From positions 64,732,681 to 64,796,680 of the forward strand of contig NC_134848.1 of the NCBI RefSeq assembly GCF_965363235.1: DNA of 64,000 nucleotides, read 5' to 3'. Below the pieces are notes generated by a model, which saw only the letters and a list, made by a program, of their open reading frames with translations, was not told where the DNA came from and searched no databases. Below, in pieces: positions 10,710 through 20,987 of this stretch; positions within the stretch are counted from its first letter, which is position 1, and every line of letters starts with the position of its first letter. This stretch comes from Mytilus galloprovincialis (taxonomy: Eukaryota > Mollusca > Bivalvia > Mytilida > Mytilidae). Position numbers and translations under genes: made by a program.

Positions 10710-11293
10710 TATTATTTGTAACTTGATGTAAATGTCTTTTGGTTTCATGAGTCTTTGGTTACTCATTGGTTTTGATTGTTATTGTCTTACACACGATACC
10801 TTATGGATGTATTTACATGATATAAGCTTATTATTACACTTGCATATATGAATAACACGTGACAAGAAGGTTTCATATGAAATAAAATTTAAAAAATAAA
10901 ATCCTCCCACCCGCCCCATTTTTTTCAAAAATTTGGATGAAAATCTACTAATTAATTTTAGTTGGCCTAACAATAATATTTTTATTATTGTTACATTTCC
11001 ATGTAACCGTAGCCAGTGCCTAAGATTTATTCAACACAAAAAAAAAAAATGCTGTCTCACTTTATTTTGAGACAATGACAACAAATATAAGAATACACTT
11101 GCCAAAACTTGATTACAAAGCTATAGTTATTAAACACAAAACCAATTAAAATTGGGCTCCAACATGTAGGGTGCGAACAGACTTTGGGTGCGAACATGTA
11201 GGGACCTGGGTGTGAAAGTGAAAGGGGGCGAACATGAGTAAGTGCCAAAGTGAAAGGGGGCAAACGTGAATGGGCGCGAACGGACCCAGATTC

Positions 11294-11357
11294 CTATCCA
11301 TAGGAAGGTCGACTATCCATATAAATCTATATGGATAGTCGACCTTCCTATGGATAG
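11294..11357. repeat. Perfect 30-bp inverted repeat, 4-nt loop
   Basis: 11294-11323 and 11328-11357 are exact reverse complements (CTATCCATAGGAAGGTCGAC... ) around the loop AATC. It adjoins the right end of the outer inverted-repeat element. It would form a cruciform or an RNA hairpin. Confidence 0.9.
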
Positions 11358-12550
11358 AAACAAGTGCCTGTGGGCACAGTAGCGTGTATCATAGCAAAAT
11401 TATACAGAACGGTATATGCTAGTACACAATGTATAATGCATGCCGGACGACTGGCATATGACTGGCATATATTTCAGCCCAATGAATAAGGCATACCAGT
11501 GGACAGGAATATATACATTTGTATTTCAGCTTCACAGTCACAACACCTAAAAGATTATAGACTATAGTTGATACACACCCAGGGCTGTGGTTTCGGCCTA
11601 TTAACTATTGTTGGGGAAACAAAAAACAATAGTCAAAACATACATGTCGATATTTGGCCTCCATTACTGGACATCACAGAGGTTCCTGTAAAGCATTTTG
11701 ACGTCATAATTGACGTCATAATAAAAGATATCTGACACCACAATAGAAATGTTATTGTACATTTGTATGATCATTGATGATGTCAAGAGTTTTAGAGTGG
11801 CTGATTTTTAATGTCAAACAGAGCAACCCTCCAAATAGCGCTAAGGTCTATTGAACCATTTTGACTTTGGTTGAATCATTTCAAATTAAATTAGAATTAT
11901 GTATGTCTTCAGTTTAACTGTTGAGATGCACAAGGGACATGTAGTCTGATGTTGGCAGACCTTTGTACATGTTCTAATTTCGAGGGGCATACAATTACTA
12001 GTCTAAATAATTATGATGTCTGAAAGGCTATTTTAATTTTCTAGTCGAATACACCAATCAAACTTTATTTTTATGAATGAGGTACATGTACATGTATACA
12101 AGAACAAAATGTTTGAAATCATGACAATAAAATACATATATATATTCATAGGAAAAAAATAATTGGTAAAAAGTCAAAAAAACATACATCACAGAAAACA
12201 AAAATATGTTTGAAAACTTTTCCGAAATTCTTGCCGCGAGATAGTCAAAATTCCTCAAACATGTCAAACCCTGGTCTACTGAAATTAAACACTTTTTTAG
12301 TAGCCAAAAATTTCTAAAAATAAACTTTTATTCTTAAACTCATTTTTGGGTTTATCATGTTTATATTCATTTTAACATAAAAAAAAATCATATAATGCCT
12401 TCTTTAATTATTATCATGAAAGAAGGAGACAGAACATAATACTGCAAAATCTGCCATCATCATGATCATGACTAAAAAAATAATTGGTGATAAAAAAATC
12501 ATCTGTTGGTTCAATTCTTTTTTTTGCTTCTGCCCTTTGAAAGCATATTA
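11358..12550. other. No gene seen
   Basis: AT-rich intergenic sequence. It contains one ACATGTACATGT palindrome (12084-12095) and homopolymer runs. The 69-codon minus-strand open frame at 12058-12267 has no recognisable content. Confidence 0.5.
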
Positions 12551-12552
12551 AC

Positions 12553-12920
12553 AGTGGTGGATCCATAAATTTTCTGTGGGGGCCCACTGACTTGCTTAAG
12601 AGAGGGCCTGCTCCAGCCGTGCTTCAGTGATTCCCTATATAAGGCCAAATAAAAATATATGTGTGGTTCCAGTAACCCTACTGTCCCTACCTTTTTCGGC
12701 TTAAAAATAGCCTACCCTAAAGATTTTATTGCCATTTTTCATTAAGCACTGTTAAAGTCAGAATGTTGCTCCCATAGACTCAATGTAAAAAAAAAACATA
12801 AAATAAAAAAAATCCCTACCTACCTACCCTAACTTTTTTTCAGATGTAACTGGAACCACACATACTTTTTTATTTGGCCTAAGCAACCAAATTTTTTCCC
12901 AAAAAATTCCACCTCTTATT
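12553..12920 (+). repeat. GGCGGATCC-type short repeat carrying an inserted MITE
   Basis: Copy of the short repeat also at 16062-16196, 31808-31972 and 57311-57467. It starts GTGGTGGATCCATAA, runs through GCTTCAGTGATTCCCTATATAA and resumes after the MITE with GCAACCAAATTTTTTCCC. The G-rich/C-rich halves seen in the other copies are reduced here. Confidence 0.6.
12643..12879. mobile_element. PIF/Harbinger-type MITE, 237 bp, copy 1
   Basis: The inverted ends GGCCAAATAAAAA... continue to TATGTGTGGTTCCAGTTAC-like sequence on both sides. The flanks are TAA (12640-12642) and TAA (12880-12882). Uninterrupted copies of the host repeat in this window read CCTATATAATCAACC at the same point, which proves that the TAA was duplicated on insertion. 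A 3-bp TWA duplication with GGCC-type ends fits PIF/Harbinger. No coding capacity. Confidence 0.82.
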
Positions 12921-13007
12921 ATTTCAACTTCAAATGTTATAAATGATTGCAAAAATACATATCTCAGAAATTTGAAAAGAAAAAAGTTATATCATGTATA
13001 TGGTTGT

Positions 13008-13330
13008 AAATAAAAAAGAAGATGTGGTATGATTACCAATGAGACAACTGTCCACAAGTGACCAAAATGACACAGACATCAACAACCATACATGTAGGTC
13101 ACCGTACGGCCTTTAACAATTAGCAAAGCCCATACCGCATAGTCAGCTATAAAAGGCCCCGATAAGACGATGTAAAACAATTCAAACGAGAAAACTAACA
13201 GCCTTATTTATATAAAAAAAATTAACGAAAAACAAATATGTAACACATAAACAAATGACAACCACTGAATTACAGGCTCCTGACTTGGGACAGGCACATA
13301 CATAAATAATGTGGCGGGGTTAAACATGTT
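13008..13330 (+). repeat. Mussel-type dispersed repeat, fullest copy
   Basis: It begins AAGAAGATGTGGTATGATTA and runs through GAGACAACTGTCC, CACCGTACGGCC, AAGCCCATACCGCATAGTC, AGCTATAAAAGGCCCC and CAGGCTCCTGACTTGGG to AATGTGGCGGGGTTAAACATG. I recognise this block as very common in Mytilus DNA. Partial copies in this window are at 26140-26445, 27285-27585 (-), 35085-35210 (-), 37035-37150, 37982-38262 (-), 39140-39240 (-), 49250-49545, 49655-49925, 54885-54985 (-), 59476-59655 and 60300-60450 (-). The class is uncertain; it has no coding capacity. Confidence 0.75.
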
Positions 13331-13394
13331 ACATGTAGTACATGTTTCTGGTGAAATCCTTTCTTGTATCCCTGACTTCATTGGTAATAAAATT

Positions 13395-13530
13395 CAGGGA
13401 CCGATCCAGCCATTTTAAAAGGGGGGGGGGTTTGCTAACCCAGGACAAAGGGGGGGTTTCAATTACATGTCCCCATTCAAATGCAATGATCGTCCAAAAA
13501 AAAAGGGTGGGTTCCCTCTGGTTCCACGCC
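13395..13530 (+). repeat. G-run repeat (GGATCGATCC/TGTCCCC type)
   Basis: CAGGGACCGATCCAGCC, then poly-G, TTTGCTAACCCAGG, ATGTCCCCATTCAAATGCA and GATCGTC. A diverged copy with the same ATGTCCCCATTCAAATGCA block is at 37220-37370. Confidence 0.55.
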
Positions 13531-13846
13531 TGAAATTTGACATGTAAAACTATTACATGTACATGTATGTAGCAGTATTCAACACAGGATTTTAGAAATA
13601 CAGTGTAAACTATCTTATCCGACACCTGAGTATTCCAACATACTGTTAAACTGACACATTTTCATGGTCCCAAAATATGCCTATCCTGGTCGAAAAAAAC
13701 CCTGAGTATTCGGGCACCTTGCTTAATCAGCCTTTTTTTTCTGGTCCCCCAATGTGTTGGATCACACAGGTTACACTGTACTTTATATAGTTATTACTTT
13801 CTTGTAACATTTCTAGAAATAAATTGGTCACGTCAACAACAATGAA

Positions 13847-15931
13847 GAGGGGGGGCAAGGGGTTTAACTGTTATGCTGTTATGGCGCAATTTAATTCTTT
13901 GTTATCTGTTATTCTGAAAATATATTTGCTGTTAGCTGTTATTGTCTTATTCTTTGTTAGCTGTTATTGGGCTTTTAGTTTTTTTGTTATCTGTTATTGT
14001 GATAATGTATTTGCTGTTAACTGTTATTGAAAATTGGAATGTTAGCATTTTTTACAGCAAATTTTCGGTAGAAATTGAAGATCATTGGACATTGGGGTCT
14101 ACCACTAATAATAAGTTGGTCCCGTATTCGGAGAAGGATTCCATTAACATATACCCATCACAGAAGTGAGGTCCAGGACAATTCCAGTATATCTTAAGAT
14201 TATCCTTTCTTATAAATTCCATTTTTTGAAACATGCATTTAGAATTATCTTATTTTTTTGTATGAGGATAATGTTCCTTGTTTCCCGTACCAACATATTA
14301 AATCAGAACAATTCTTAATATGACAAAAAGGAAAACATATGGCCAGGAATATCTGACAAGAATCTCAATTAAGGACTAGGTCCTTACAAACAGTTAACCT
14401 TTTATTTAGTATGGTACATTGACTCAGCTCTGTGATTCTTTTCAAGCAGAACCATGCAAACACATTGTACAATGAAAGTTCCAACCATGTACTGGGTTCC
14501 GAAATTGCACATAGCTCATTACAAACAAAGATTTATTTTGTCTTCAAGCCATTGTTCCCCTACTTAACTATGTATTCTACTTACTAGTACACTTGGTGCA
14601 ATCAAAAGCCTGATTAAAAATTGTTCAAATTGAGCATATATGAAAATAGTGGACTAAATTACTTTTGGAGTGTCAAAAATTGGTTTGAGGTACTTGATAA
14701 ATTGCATGCTTATAATTGGCGCTTTTGATTTTTCTACCCTTTATACCACTTTGCCTCATAGTCTTATTACTAAAAATTCACACACCTCATTAAATGGGCA
14801 TTTAAAAAAAAGTCAGAATGCGAATATATATTTTCAAACTCTTTTAGGTCATTTTTTAGTAGCAACAAACACAAGAACTATATGTCAATTGGACCTGCTT
14901 TTGATACCATCACTGCCCTTGAATTTTTACTAGATACCATGTTTTTCTCTTTGACATATTCCTCATTTCCATTCTCAATTTTATTACACACTATTTAAAT
15001 TATAAGCATGTGTGAGTTTCTATAACTGTTTAAAAATAAATGCTGAAAAAAGTATTCTATAACAAATAAACAGCTACGCCATGAGCGCATGATACGCCCG
15101 TTGCCCTTTTTGAAATATTCGATAACTTCCTTATGTCGATCATATCAGATATTTATAAAAATTTAAAGAGAGCTTCAGTCAATATATATAAACAATACAC
15201 CAAAGTTTCATGAGAACTGCTGAAACATTTTTGAGTTATTGTCCGAAAACTGGAAAATACCACCTTTTTTAATGAATAGAACCCCCTCAACTCAATAACA
15301 TAAAATCTAAAATTAATGAAAATAGAAAGGGCGCTTACAACAATAGCTTTAACGTAAAATCTAAAATTTATAAAAATTGAAAGGGAGCTCATGTCAATAG
15401 ATATACACAATTCACCAAAATTCCGTGCAAATTTGTGAAAGGATTTTTGAGATATTATCTGAAAACTGAAAAAACATCATTTTTATTAAATAAAACCCCA
15501 TTACTCAAAAACTTTAAATCTGAAATTTATATATAAAAAAAAAAAAAAAACCGAAGGGGAGCTCACGTCAATAGATATAAACATTTTTCCAAAGTTTTAT
15601 GCAAATTGGTTAAAGAGTGTTGGAGTTAATGATTGACATGTTGACGACAGACGGACAACAGTATTCCATAATACGTCCCGTAAACGAGCGTATAAAAATA
15701 TACTGAGTAGTAAACACATTCTAGATACATAATTTTAAGAACATGTTCATAGAAAATGGAATCCATTACAAAGGATTAAACCCGTAATAAGAAATACTGG
15801 ATCTGTCAATGACCTGACTTAATATTTCATTTACTGTTATCTGTTTTTGTCCATTTTAATTCCTTGTTATCTGTTATAAGCCAAATCAATTTGCTGTTTT
15901 GCTGTTATTGGGACCCCCCTTGCCCACCCTC
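13847..15931. mobile_element. GAGGG-ended inverted-repeat element with 6-bp duplication, copy 1
   Basis: Left end GAGGGGGGGCAAGGGG, right end reverse-complemented GAGGGTGGGCAAGGGG. The flanking direct repeats are AATGAA (13841-13846) and AATGAA (15932-15937). Just inside both ends are loose repeats of TGTTATCTGTTATT (13870-14035 and 15835-15910). It contains a minus-strand tandem-core element (about 15067-15693). The ends match those of the element at 33746-34899 and both have 6-bp duplications, so they appear to be one family. No transposase seen; superfamily unassigned. Confidence 0.62.
15067..15693 (-). mobile_element. Tandem-core element family B (ATACGCCCG), minus-strand copy
   Basis: On the minus strand it begins ATACGCTCG, followed by GTCCGTCTGTC, then about three diverged core units (CAATAACTCAAAAA, CTATTGACRTGAGCTCCC, AATTTCAGATTT), and ends CAACGGGCGTATCATGCGCT. 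It is the same family as 22399-23751 and older by divergence. It is nested in the GAGGG element. Confidence 0.7.
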
Positions 15932-16061
15932 AATGAACACTATAAAGAAAAGTATTTCAGATCTAGAATATCATAATTACTGTGACTCATATCCAAGCAA
16001 AATACATTTATATAAACCATGATGTTTAAATATACTGGGTGAGAATACTGAACAAAAAACA

Positions 16062-16196
16062 GTGGCGGATCCAGAACTTTTCCTAAGGGGGGCCCGCTCC
16101 AGTCATGCTTCAATGATTCCCTATATAATCAACCAAATTTTTCCCATGTAAGGGGGGGGGGGCAGGCCTCCCAGGGCCCCCCTGAATCCGCCTATG
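16062..16196 (+). repeat. GGCGGATCC short inverted-repeat element (MITE-like)
   Basis: Starts AGTGGCGGATCCAGAAC and ends CCTGAATCCGCCTATG, an inverted pair, with a central G-run. It contains CCCTATATAATCAACC, the empty-site sequence for the MITE at 12643. Confidence 0.65.
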
Positions 16197-16329
16197 AAAA
16201 AAACTATTAAGAGTACACAAACATATTTATAGTATGTACATTAACATTGTACTTGACTGAATTAAAATTATGAGAATGTATTACCTCCCTTAGCTCATGT
16301 ATTTTTAATTTGCCCTGTTGATTATTTTT

Positions 16330-17675
16330 AGCTCACCTGGCCCGAAGGGCCAAGTGAGCTTTTCTCATCACTTGGCGTCCGTCGTCCGTCGTCGTCCGTC
16401 GTCGTTAACTTTTACAAAAATCTTCTCCTCTGAAACTACTGGGCCAAATCAAACCAAACTTGGCCACAATCATCATTGGGGTATCTAGTTTAAAAAATGT
16501 GTGGCGTGACCCGGTCAACCAACCAAGATGGCCGCCACGGCTAAAAATAGAACATAGGGGTAAAATGCAGTTTTTGGCTTATAACTCAAAAACCAAAGCA
16601 TTTAGAGCAAATCTGACATGGGGTAAAAATGTTTATCAGGTCAAGATCTATCTGCCCTGAAATTTTCAGATGAATCGGTCAATCGGTTGTTGGGTTGCTG
16701 CCCCTGAATTGGTAATTTTGAAGAAATTTTGCTGTTTTTGGTTATTATCTTGAATATTATTATAGTTAGAGATAAACTGTAAACAGCAATAATGTTCAGC
16801 AAAGTAAGATCTACAAATAAGTCAACATGACCAAAATGGTCAGTTGACCCGTTTAGGAGTTATTGCCCTTTATAGTCAATTTTTAACCATTTTTCGTTAA
16901 TTAAAGTAATCTTTTACAAAAATCTTCTCCTCTGAAACTACTTGGCCAAATTAATCCAAACTTGGCCACAATCATCTTTGGGGTATCTAGTTTAAAAAAT
17001 GTGTGGCGTGACCTGGTCAACCAACCAAGATGGCTGCCACGGCTAAAAATAGAACAAAGGGGTAAAATGCAGTTTTTGGCTTATAACTCAAAAACCAAAG
17101 CATTTTGAGGAAATCTGACATGGGATAAAAATGTTTATCAGGTCAAGATCTATCTGCCCTAAAATTTTCAGATGAATCGGTCAATCGGTTGTTGGTATGC
17201 TCCCCTGAATTGGTAATTTTGAGGAAATTTTACTGTTTTTGGTTATTATCTTGAATATTATTATAGATAGAGATAAAGAAATTTTGATGTTTTTGGTTAT
17301 TATCTTGAATATTATTATAGTTAGAGATAAACTGTAAACAGCAATAATGTTCAGCAAAGTAAGATCTACAAATAAGTCAACATGACCTAAATGGTCAATT
17401 GACCCCTTAAGGAGTTATTGCCCTTTATAGTCAATTTTTAACAATTTTCATTAATTTGGTAAATTTATGTAAATTTTTACCAAATATAGTTCTCTGTTAC
17501 TAATGGGCAAAGTTCATGATAGATATAATTGTAAGAAGCAAAATCGTTCAGTAAAGTAAGAACTTCAAACACATCACCATCACCAAAATACAATTTTGTC
17601 ATGAATCCATTTGTGTCCTTTGTTTAATATGCACATAGACCAAGGTGAGCGACACAGGCTCTTTAGAGCCTCTAG
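16330..17675 (+). mobile_element. Tandem-core element family A (AGCTCACCTGG), copy 1, HINE-like
   Basis: The 5' end AGCTCACCTGGCCCGAAGGG folds on itself and is followed by CGTCCGTCGTCGTCC repeats. Two core units of about 502 bp follow (CTTCTCCTCTGAAACTAC at 16422 and 16924), and the second carries an internal 70-bp duplication. It ends with CCAAGGTGAGC (the inverse of the 5' end) and the stem-loop AGGCTCTTTAGAGCCT, then CTAG. There is no gene inside; a 66-codon open frame in the core is incidental. The structure fits non-autonomous Helentron-type elements, by inference. Confidence 0.72.
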
Positions 17676-18372
17676 TTATTTAATCAACTTTGATCTGTTT
17701 GATCACAATTCTTAAGTTGTCAAAATTCGTTTATGATGTCAAATTTTCTTGCTTTCCTCTGAATTTTCTATTGTGATGTTATGAAAAAAGGCGGCCATGT
17801 CTGATGACATCACATCTAGATAGGACACATCTTTTAAGCAGATCATTAAAATAAAAAGGATTGCATTCATGGAGTTTGTCTGCATATCATTTAAAACTCA
17901 TTAGAGAAACAGATTCCACTACCAAATTTTGTTCAATACAACATTTTCCTGCTCTAGATGGTTAAATTTAAAATATTTGAAGCACTCTTAAGGAGCCAAG
18001 TGATTTAAAGTTGAAGATTCAAGTCTTCCAATCACATGATTACCGTATGGTATTCATATTATCATATATAAACTAGTTGTCTTATAGATCTATAGTGCAG
18101 AAATCTGTTTACCTGTAAAATGGACAAACCCATAAAAATAGATGCTTTAATATTCGTTTCCAGTATGATTTGAAAACTTTTATAGATTTTGACCTTGTGG
18201 GTGAGATAAATACATCATTTTGTGTACAGGGGAAATTGGCCTTCATTTGTACCACTTTACTTAATGACATTCATTTCGTAGAATATAGCTGACTTAAAAA
18301 TTGTTCAACATAAATTTTGGCTTAATCTCTGTTATTTTAAAAATTATGATGAATATATATTATATTTTTCAG
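17676..18372 (+). other. Upstream region / intron of the zinc-finger gene
   Basis: AT-rich with no repeat I recognise. It ends in a good splice acceptor (poly-T then CAG at 18370-18372), so it is probably the last part of an intron separating 5' UTR or upstream exons from the main coding exon. No upstream exon was identified. Confidence 0.5.
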
Positions 18373-18376
18373 AGTT

Positions 18377-20449
18377 ATGGAGGTGACCATTGTCTCAGAG
18401 GTAGATGTCTTCATCACTGTTATAACTGGTGGTAATGTTAACTTAACCAAACAAATCATAAACGATCCATTCAGTATAGACTATGTTAACGTTACGACCC
18501 TAAGGGAACAAGATAACTGTGAAAAGACCAAACAAGTTATTGATATAGCCGAACCAAAATTTTATTTAACAGCTTCCACTAAATGCGTATCAACCAATGA
18601 AGTCCTTAACTCAAGTCATGTTAGCAGAGAGGACCAATCATCTACTAATTCTAATGGTAATCAGGCAGAATCTTCGGATGATGAAAATGTTGAATTTGCT
18701 ACTGAAGCAATTGATATTACAGACCAAAATCATGAAAACAGGGTACCAGAAATTAAGGAGGAAAGAGCAGAGCAAATTGTCACACGTGCTAAAAGCTTAA
18801 GGAAAAGACCAGAAAAACGTAGTGGTATGTTAGCTACAAATTCAAAGAGAAGAAAACCATGCCCTCCTCTTTCCAAAACACGAGCAAAAATTTCAACTAA
18901 AACCAAATATTGTAGTGCTATTGATTTACAGCCCAATATTAATGATGTCAATATGTTTATGTTAAGTGAGGCTCAAGATGGGGATTCAGGTAATAATGAT
19001 AATCAGGAAGGGGAAGTTGACAATGTGAAAATTGAGTTGCTACTAGATGAAAACAAGAAAATTGAATGTAACATTTGTAACAAAGTTTTTCCTAGAAAAA
19101 AGGAATTGAGATCACATATGAAAATACACAAAAAAAGTTTTCTGTGTGAGATTTGCGGACAGGTTTTTCAAAGAAGTCATAGTCTTAAAATGCATTATAA
19201 GAAGAGTAACAATGGTAAGCAAAACAAATGTTCATACTGTGATGAAACCTTCACTCAGTTGTGCAAAATGCATGTCCACGAGAGAGTTCATACAGGAGAA
19301 ACACCATATTCGTGCAACATTTGTGGAGAAAATTTTAGCCACAGTGTTGAATGTCGACTACACATGCGAAAAAATCACAGAGGAGAACAACAGAAAAATG
19401 TCAAATATTTTACATGCCAAATTTGTAATGCATCATTCAAAAGAAGAGATACATTGAGAATCCATTATAAAAGGCATAATGGTGAGAAACCGTTTAAATG
19501 CAGTTATTGTGATATGAGATTCATTTTAAAATTTTCAATGCAACAACATGAAAAAATTCATACCAATGATGCGAAAGAATATAAATGTGACATTTGTAGT
19601 CGTGAGATGCGATCAAAATATGAATTTCAACAACATTTACGTAGGCACAATGGTGAAAAATCACATATATGTGAAATATGTGGTCGGGGATTCTTCGAGA
19701 AGAGAAAATTAGAAAATCATGTCAAGTTACATAGCAATGAAAAAGCTTTTATTTGTCATTTGTGTGGAAAAGGTTTGAGTCATTCTGGTGCCTTGGCTGC
19801 TCATATTAGAAATCATACAAAAGTCAAAGGTTATACATGTAATATTTGTGATCGTGCGTTCTTACATCCTATCAGGCTTGAACGCCATATGAAGACACAC
19901 ACTGGAGACAAACCATTTAAATGTGAAACGTGTGGATTTCAAACAGCAGATGCAGGCACACTTAAAGTACACAAACGTCGACATACAGGTGAAAAACCGT
20001 ACAAGTGTTTAGTGTGTTTGAAATCATTTCGAGCGCTGCGTAACCTGAAGAAACACGAGACGATACACCGACCTAACAAGATTGATAGAAGGAGAAAAAA
20101 CCCTGATAATGTTAAACCTACTACCTGTTTAATTTGTCAGAAAAACTTCAGCGTTCATAAAAGCTTAAAACGCCATCTTAAAAATGTGCATGGCAAAAGC
20201 ATAGATCAAAATGACAATGGCCATCTTGAAAATGAACATGGCAAAGATATAGATCAAAACAGGCAAAATGAGAATGTTCATCTTGAGAATGTGCAAGACA
20301 ATTGTATGAATCAAGTTGAGAATGGCAAAGGTCTTGATCAAAATGAAAGTATTCTAAATCATGTCAATGTAAAAAGAGCTACTAAAGAAGTGATTATTGA
20401 AGAAGGTGTTGATTTTCACCAGGATCAAATATTGGTGTATTATATTTGA
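18377..20449 (+). CDS. C2H2 zinc-finger protein, 13 fingers
   Basis: Open frame of 690 residues in one exon. The first ATG lies 4 bases after a splice acceptor (AG at 18371-18372), so 5' UTR exons lie upstream. Residues 1-225 are acidic and low-complexity, without a ZAD, BTB, SCAN or KRAB domain that I can see. A basic cluster near 140-160 (RKRPEKRS, KRRKP) is a likely nuclear localisation signal. Thirteen C2H2 fingers run from about 229 to 606. Most have standard C-x2-C...H-x3-H spacing and several use TGEKP-type linkers; finger 2 lacks the usual final histidine, and finger 4 has H-x4-H. The tail (607-690) repeats the motif HGKxIDQN. It is presumably a nuclear DNA-binding regulator. It cannot be assigned to a named orthologue. 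Family A repeats flank it on both sides. Confidence 0.93.
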   Translation: MEVTIVSEVDVFITVITGGNVNLTKQIINDPFSIDYVNVTTLREQDNCEKTKQVIDIAEPKFYLTASTKCVSTNEVLNSSHVSREDQSSTNSNGNQAESSDDENVEFATEAIDITDQNHENRVPEIKEERAEQIVTRAKSLRKRPEKRSGMLATNSKRRKPCPPLSKTRAKISTKTKYCSAIDLQPNINDVNMFMLSEAQDGDSGNNDNQEGEVDNVKIELLLDENKKIECNICNKVFPRKKELRSHMKIHKKSFLCEICGQVFQRSHSLKMHYKKSNNGKQNKCSYCDETFTQLCKMHVHERVHTGETPYSCNICGENFSHSVECRLHMRKNHRGEQQKNVKYFTCQICNASFKRRDTLRIHYKRHNGEKPFKCSYCDMRFILKFSMQQHEKIHTNDAKEYKCDICSREMRSKYEFQQHLRRHNGEKSHICEICGRGFFEKRKLENHVKLHSNEKAFICHLCGKGLSHSGALAAHIRNHTKVKGYTCNICDRAFLHPIRLERHMKTHTGDKPFKCETCGFQTADAGTLKVHKRRHTGEKPYKCLVCLKSFRALRNLKKHETIHRPNKIDRRRKNPDNVKPTTCLICQKNFSVHKSLKRHLKNVHGKSIDQNDNGHLENEHGKDIDQNRQNENVHLENVQDNCMNQVENGKGLDQNESILNHVNVKRATKEVIIEEGVDFHQDQILVYYI

Positions 20450-20987
20450 TATTTAAGTTTTATAATATTGAATACTGTAATTTGGCATGCATTTATGATT
20501 GTGATTTTGTCATTTTAGTGTTAAAAAGTCAAATGCAATTTTGAATTTTACAATATTGAGAAAAATCTTGTTCAATTCATATAAAAAATTTCAAAATGCA
20601 AGTTTTATATTATTGCAATAATAACCCTGAACATAGCATTTTTCACAATAACAATATTAAAAACATTGCAATAATTTCTCAAATTGCAGTAAACATGGTA
20701 AATCAACTCAAATTATTTTTAAATAGCTATTAAAGATTTTGAAGAAATAAGATTAAAGAAATTTAAAGATATGTACGTCATACTATAGTGTACTATAGTG
20801 TAATTGACATATAAATCTTCTGATTGATTGATTGATTATACTGAACTTCAAAAATTACCAAACCTTCTTGACTGTAGTCAAAGTCAATGACAGTAGTGTG
20901 TAGTGACACCTTGATGTATTATAAATTTACTCAACACTCATACATGTACATGTATAATTATACATGTAAGAATGTGATTTGCTTTTT
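20450..20987 (+). other. Probable 3' UTR of the zinc-finger gene, then intergenic
   Basis: AT-rich, with ATTAAA at about 20728 and 20751 as possible weak poly-A signals but no clear AATAAA. A GATT microsatellite lies at 20820-20836, a TACTATAGTG duplication near 20790, and an ACATGTACATGT palindrome at 20942. Confidence 0.4.

Larger units (their letters stand above)
7016..11020. mobile_element. Mutator-like element (MULE), 4.0 kb, non-autonomous
   Basis: The terminal inverted repeats are 53 bp and identical (7016-7068 and 10968-11020), beginning GGCACTGGCTACGGTTACAT. They are flanked by a perfect 9-bp direct repeat, TAAGATTTA (7007-7015 and 11021-11029). Long inverted repeats with a 9-bp target duplication are the hallmark of the Mutator superfamily. 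Perfect ends imply a fairly recent insertion. No transposase frame is visible, so it would need a helper. It contains a second MULE (7141-7871), a hAT-type element (9790-10709) and an older internal inverted repeat (about 8403-8490 against 10890-10967). Confidence 0.78.
6551..11294. mobile_element. Outer inverted-repeat DNA element with GTTCGCGCCC ends
   Basis: The left end reads GGTATCAGGTCCGTTCGCGC and the right end, reverse-complemented, reads GGAATCTGGGTCCGTTCGCG: an imperfect terminal inverted repeat. Inside each end the motif GTTCGC(A/G)CC recurs several times (6565-6635 and 11160-11280), like subterminal transposase-binding repeats. Further in lie diverged direct repeats of about 95 bp (AATACACT...CAAAAC..GATTA...TTATTCAACAC) at 6785, 6885, 6985 and again at about 11085. 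These are interrupted by the Mutator-like element at 7016-11020. No transposase was found and the target duplication is unclear, so the superfamily is unassigned. Confidence 0.6.
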
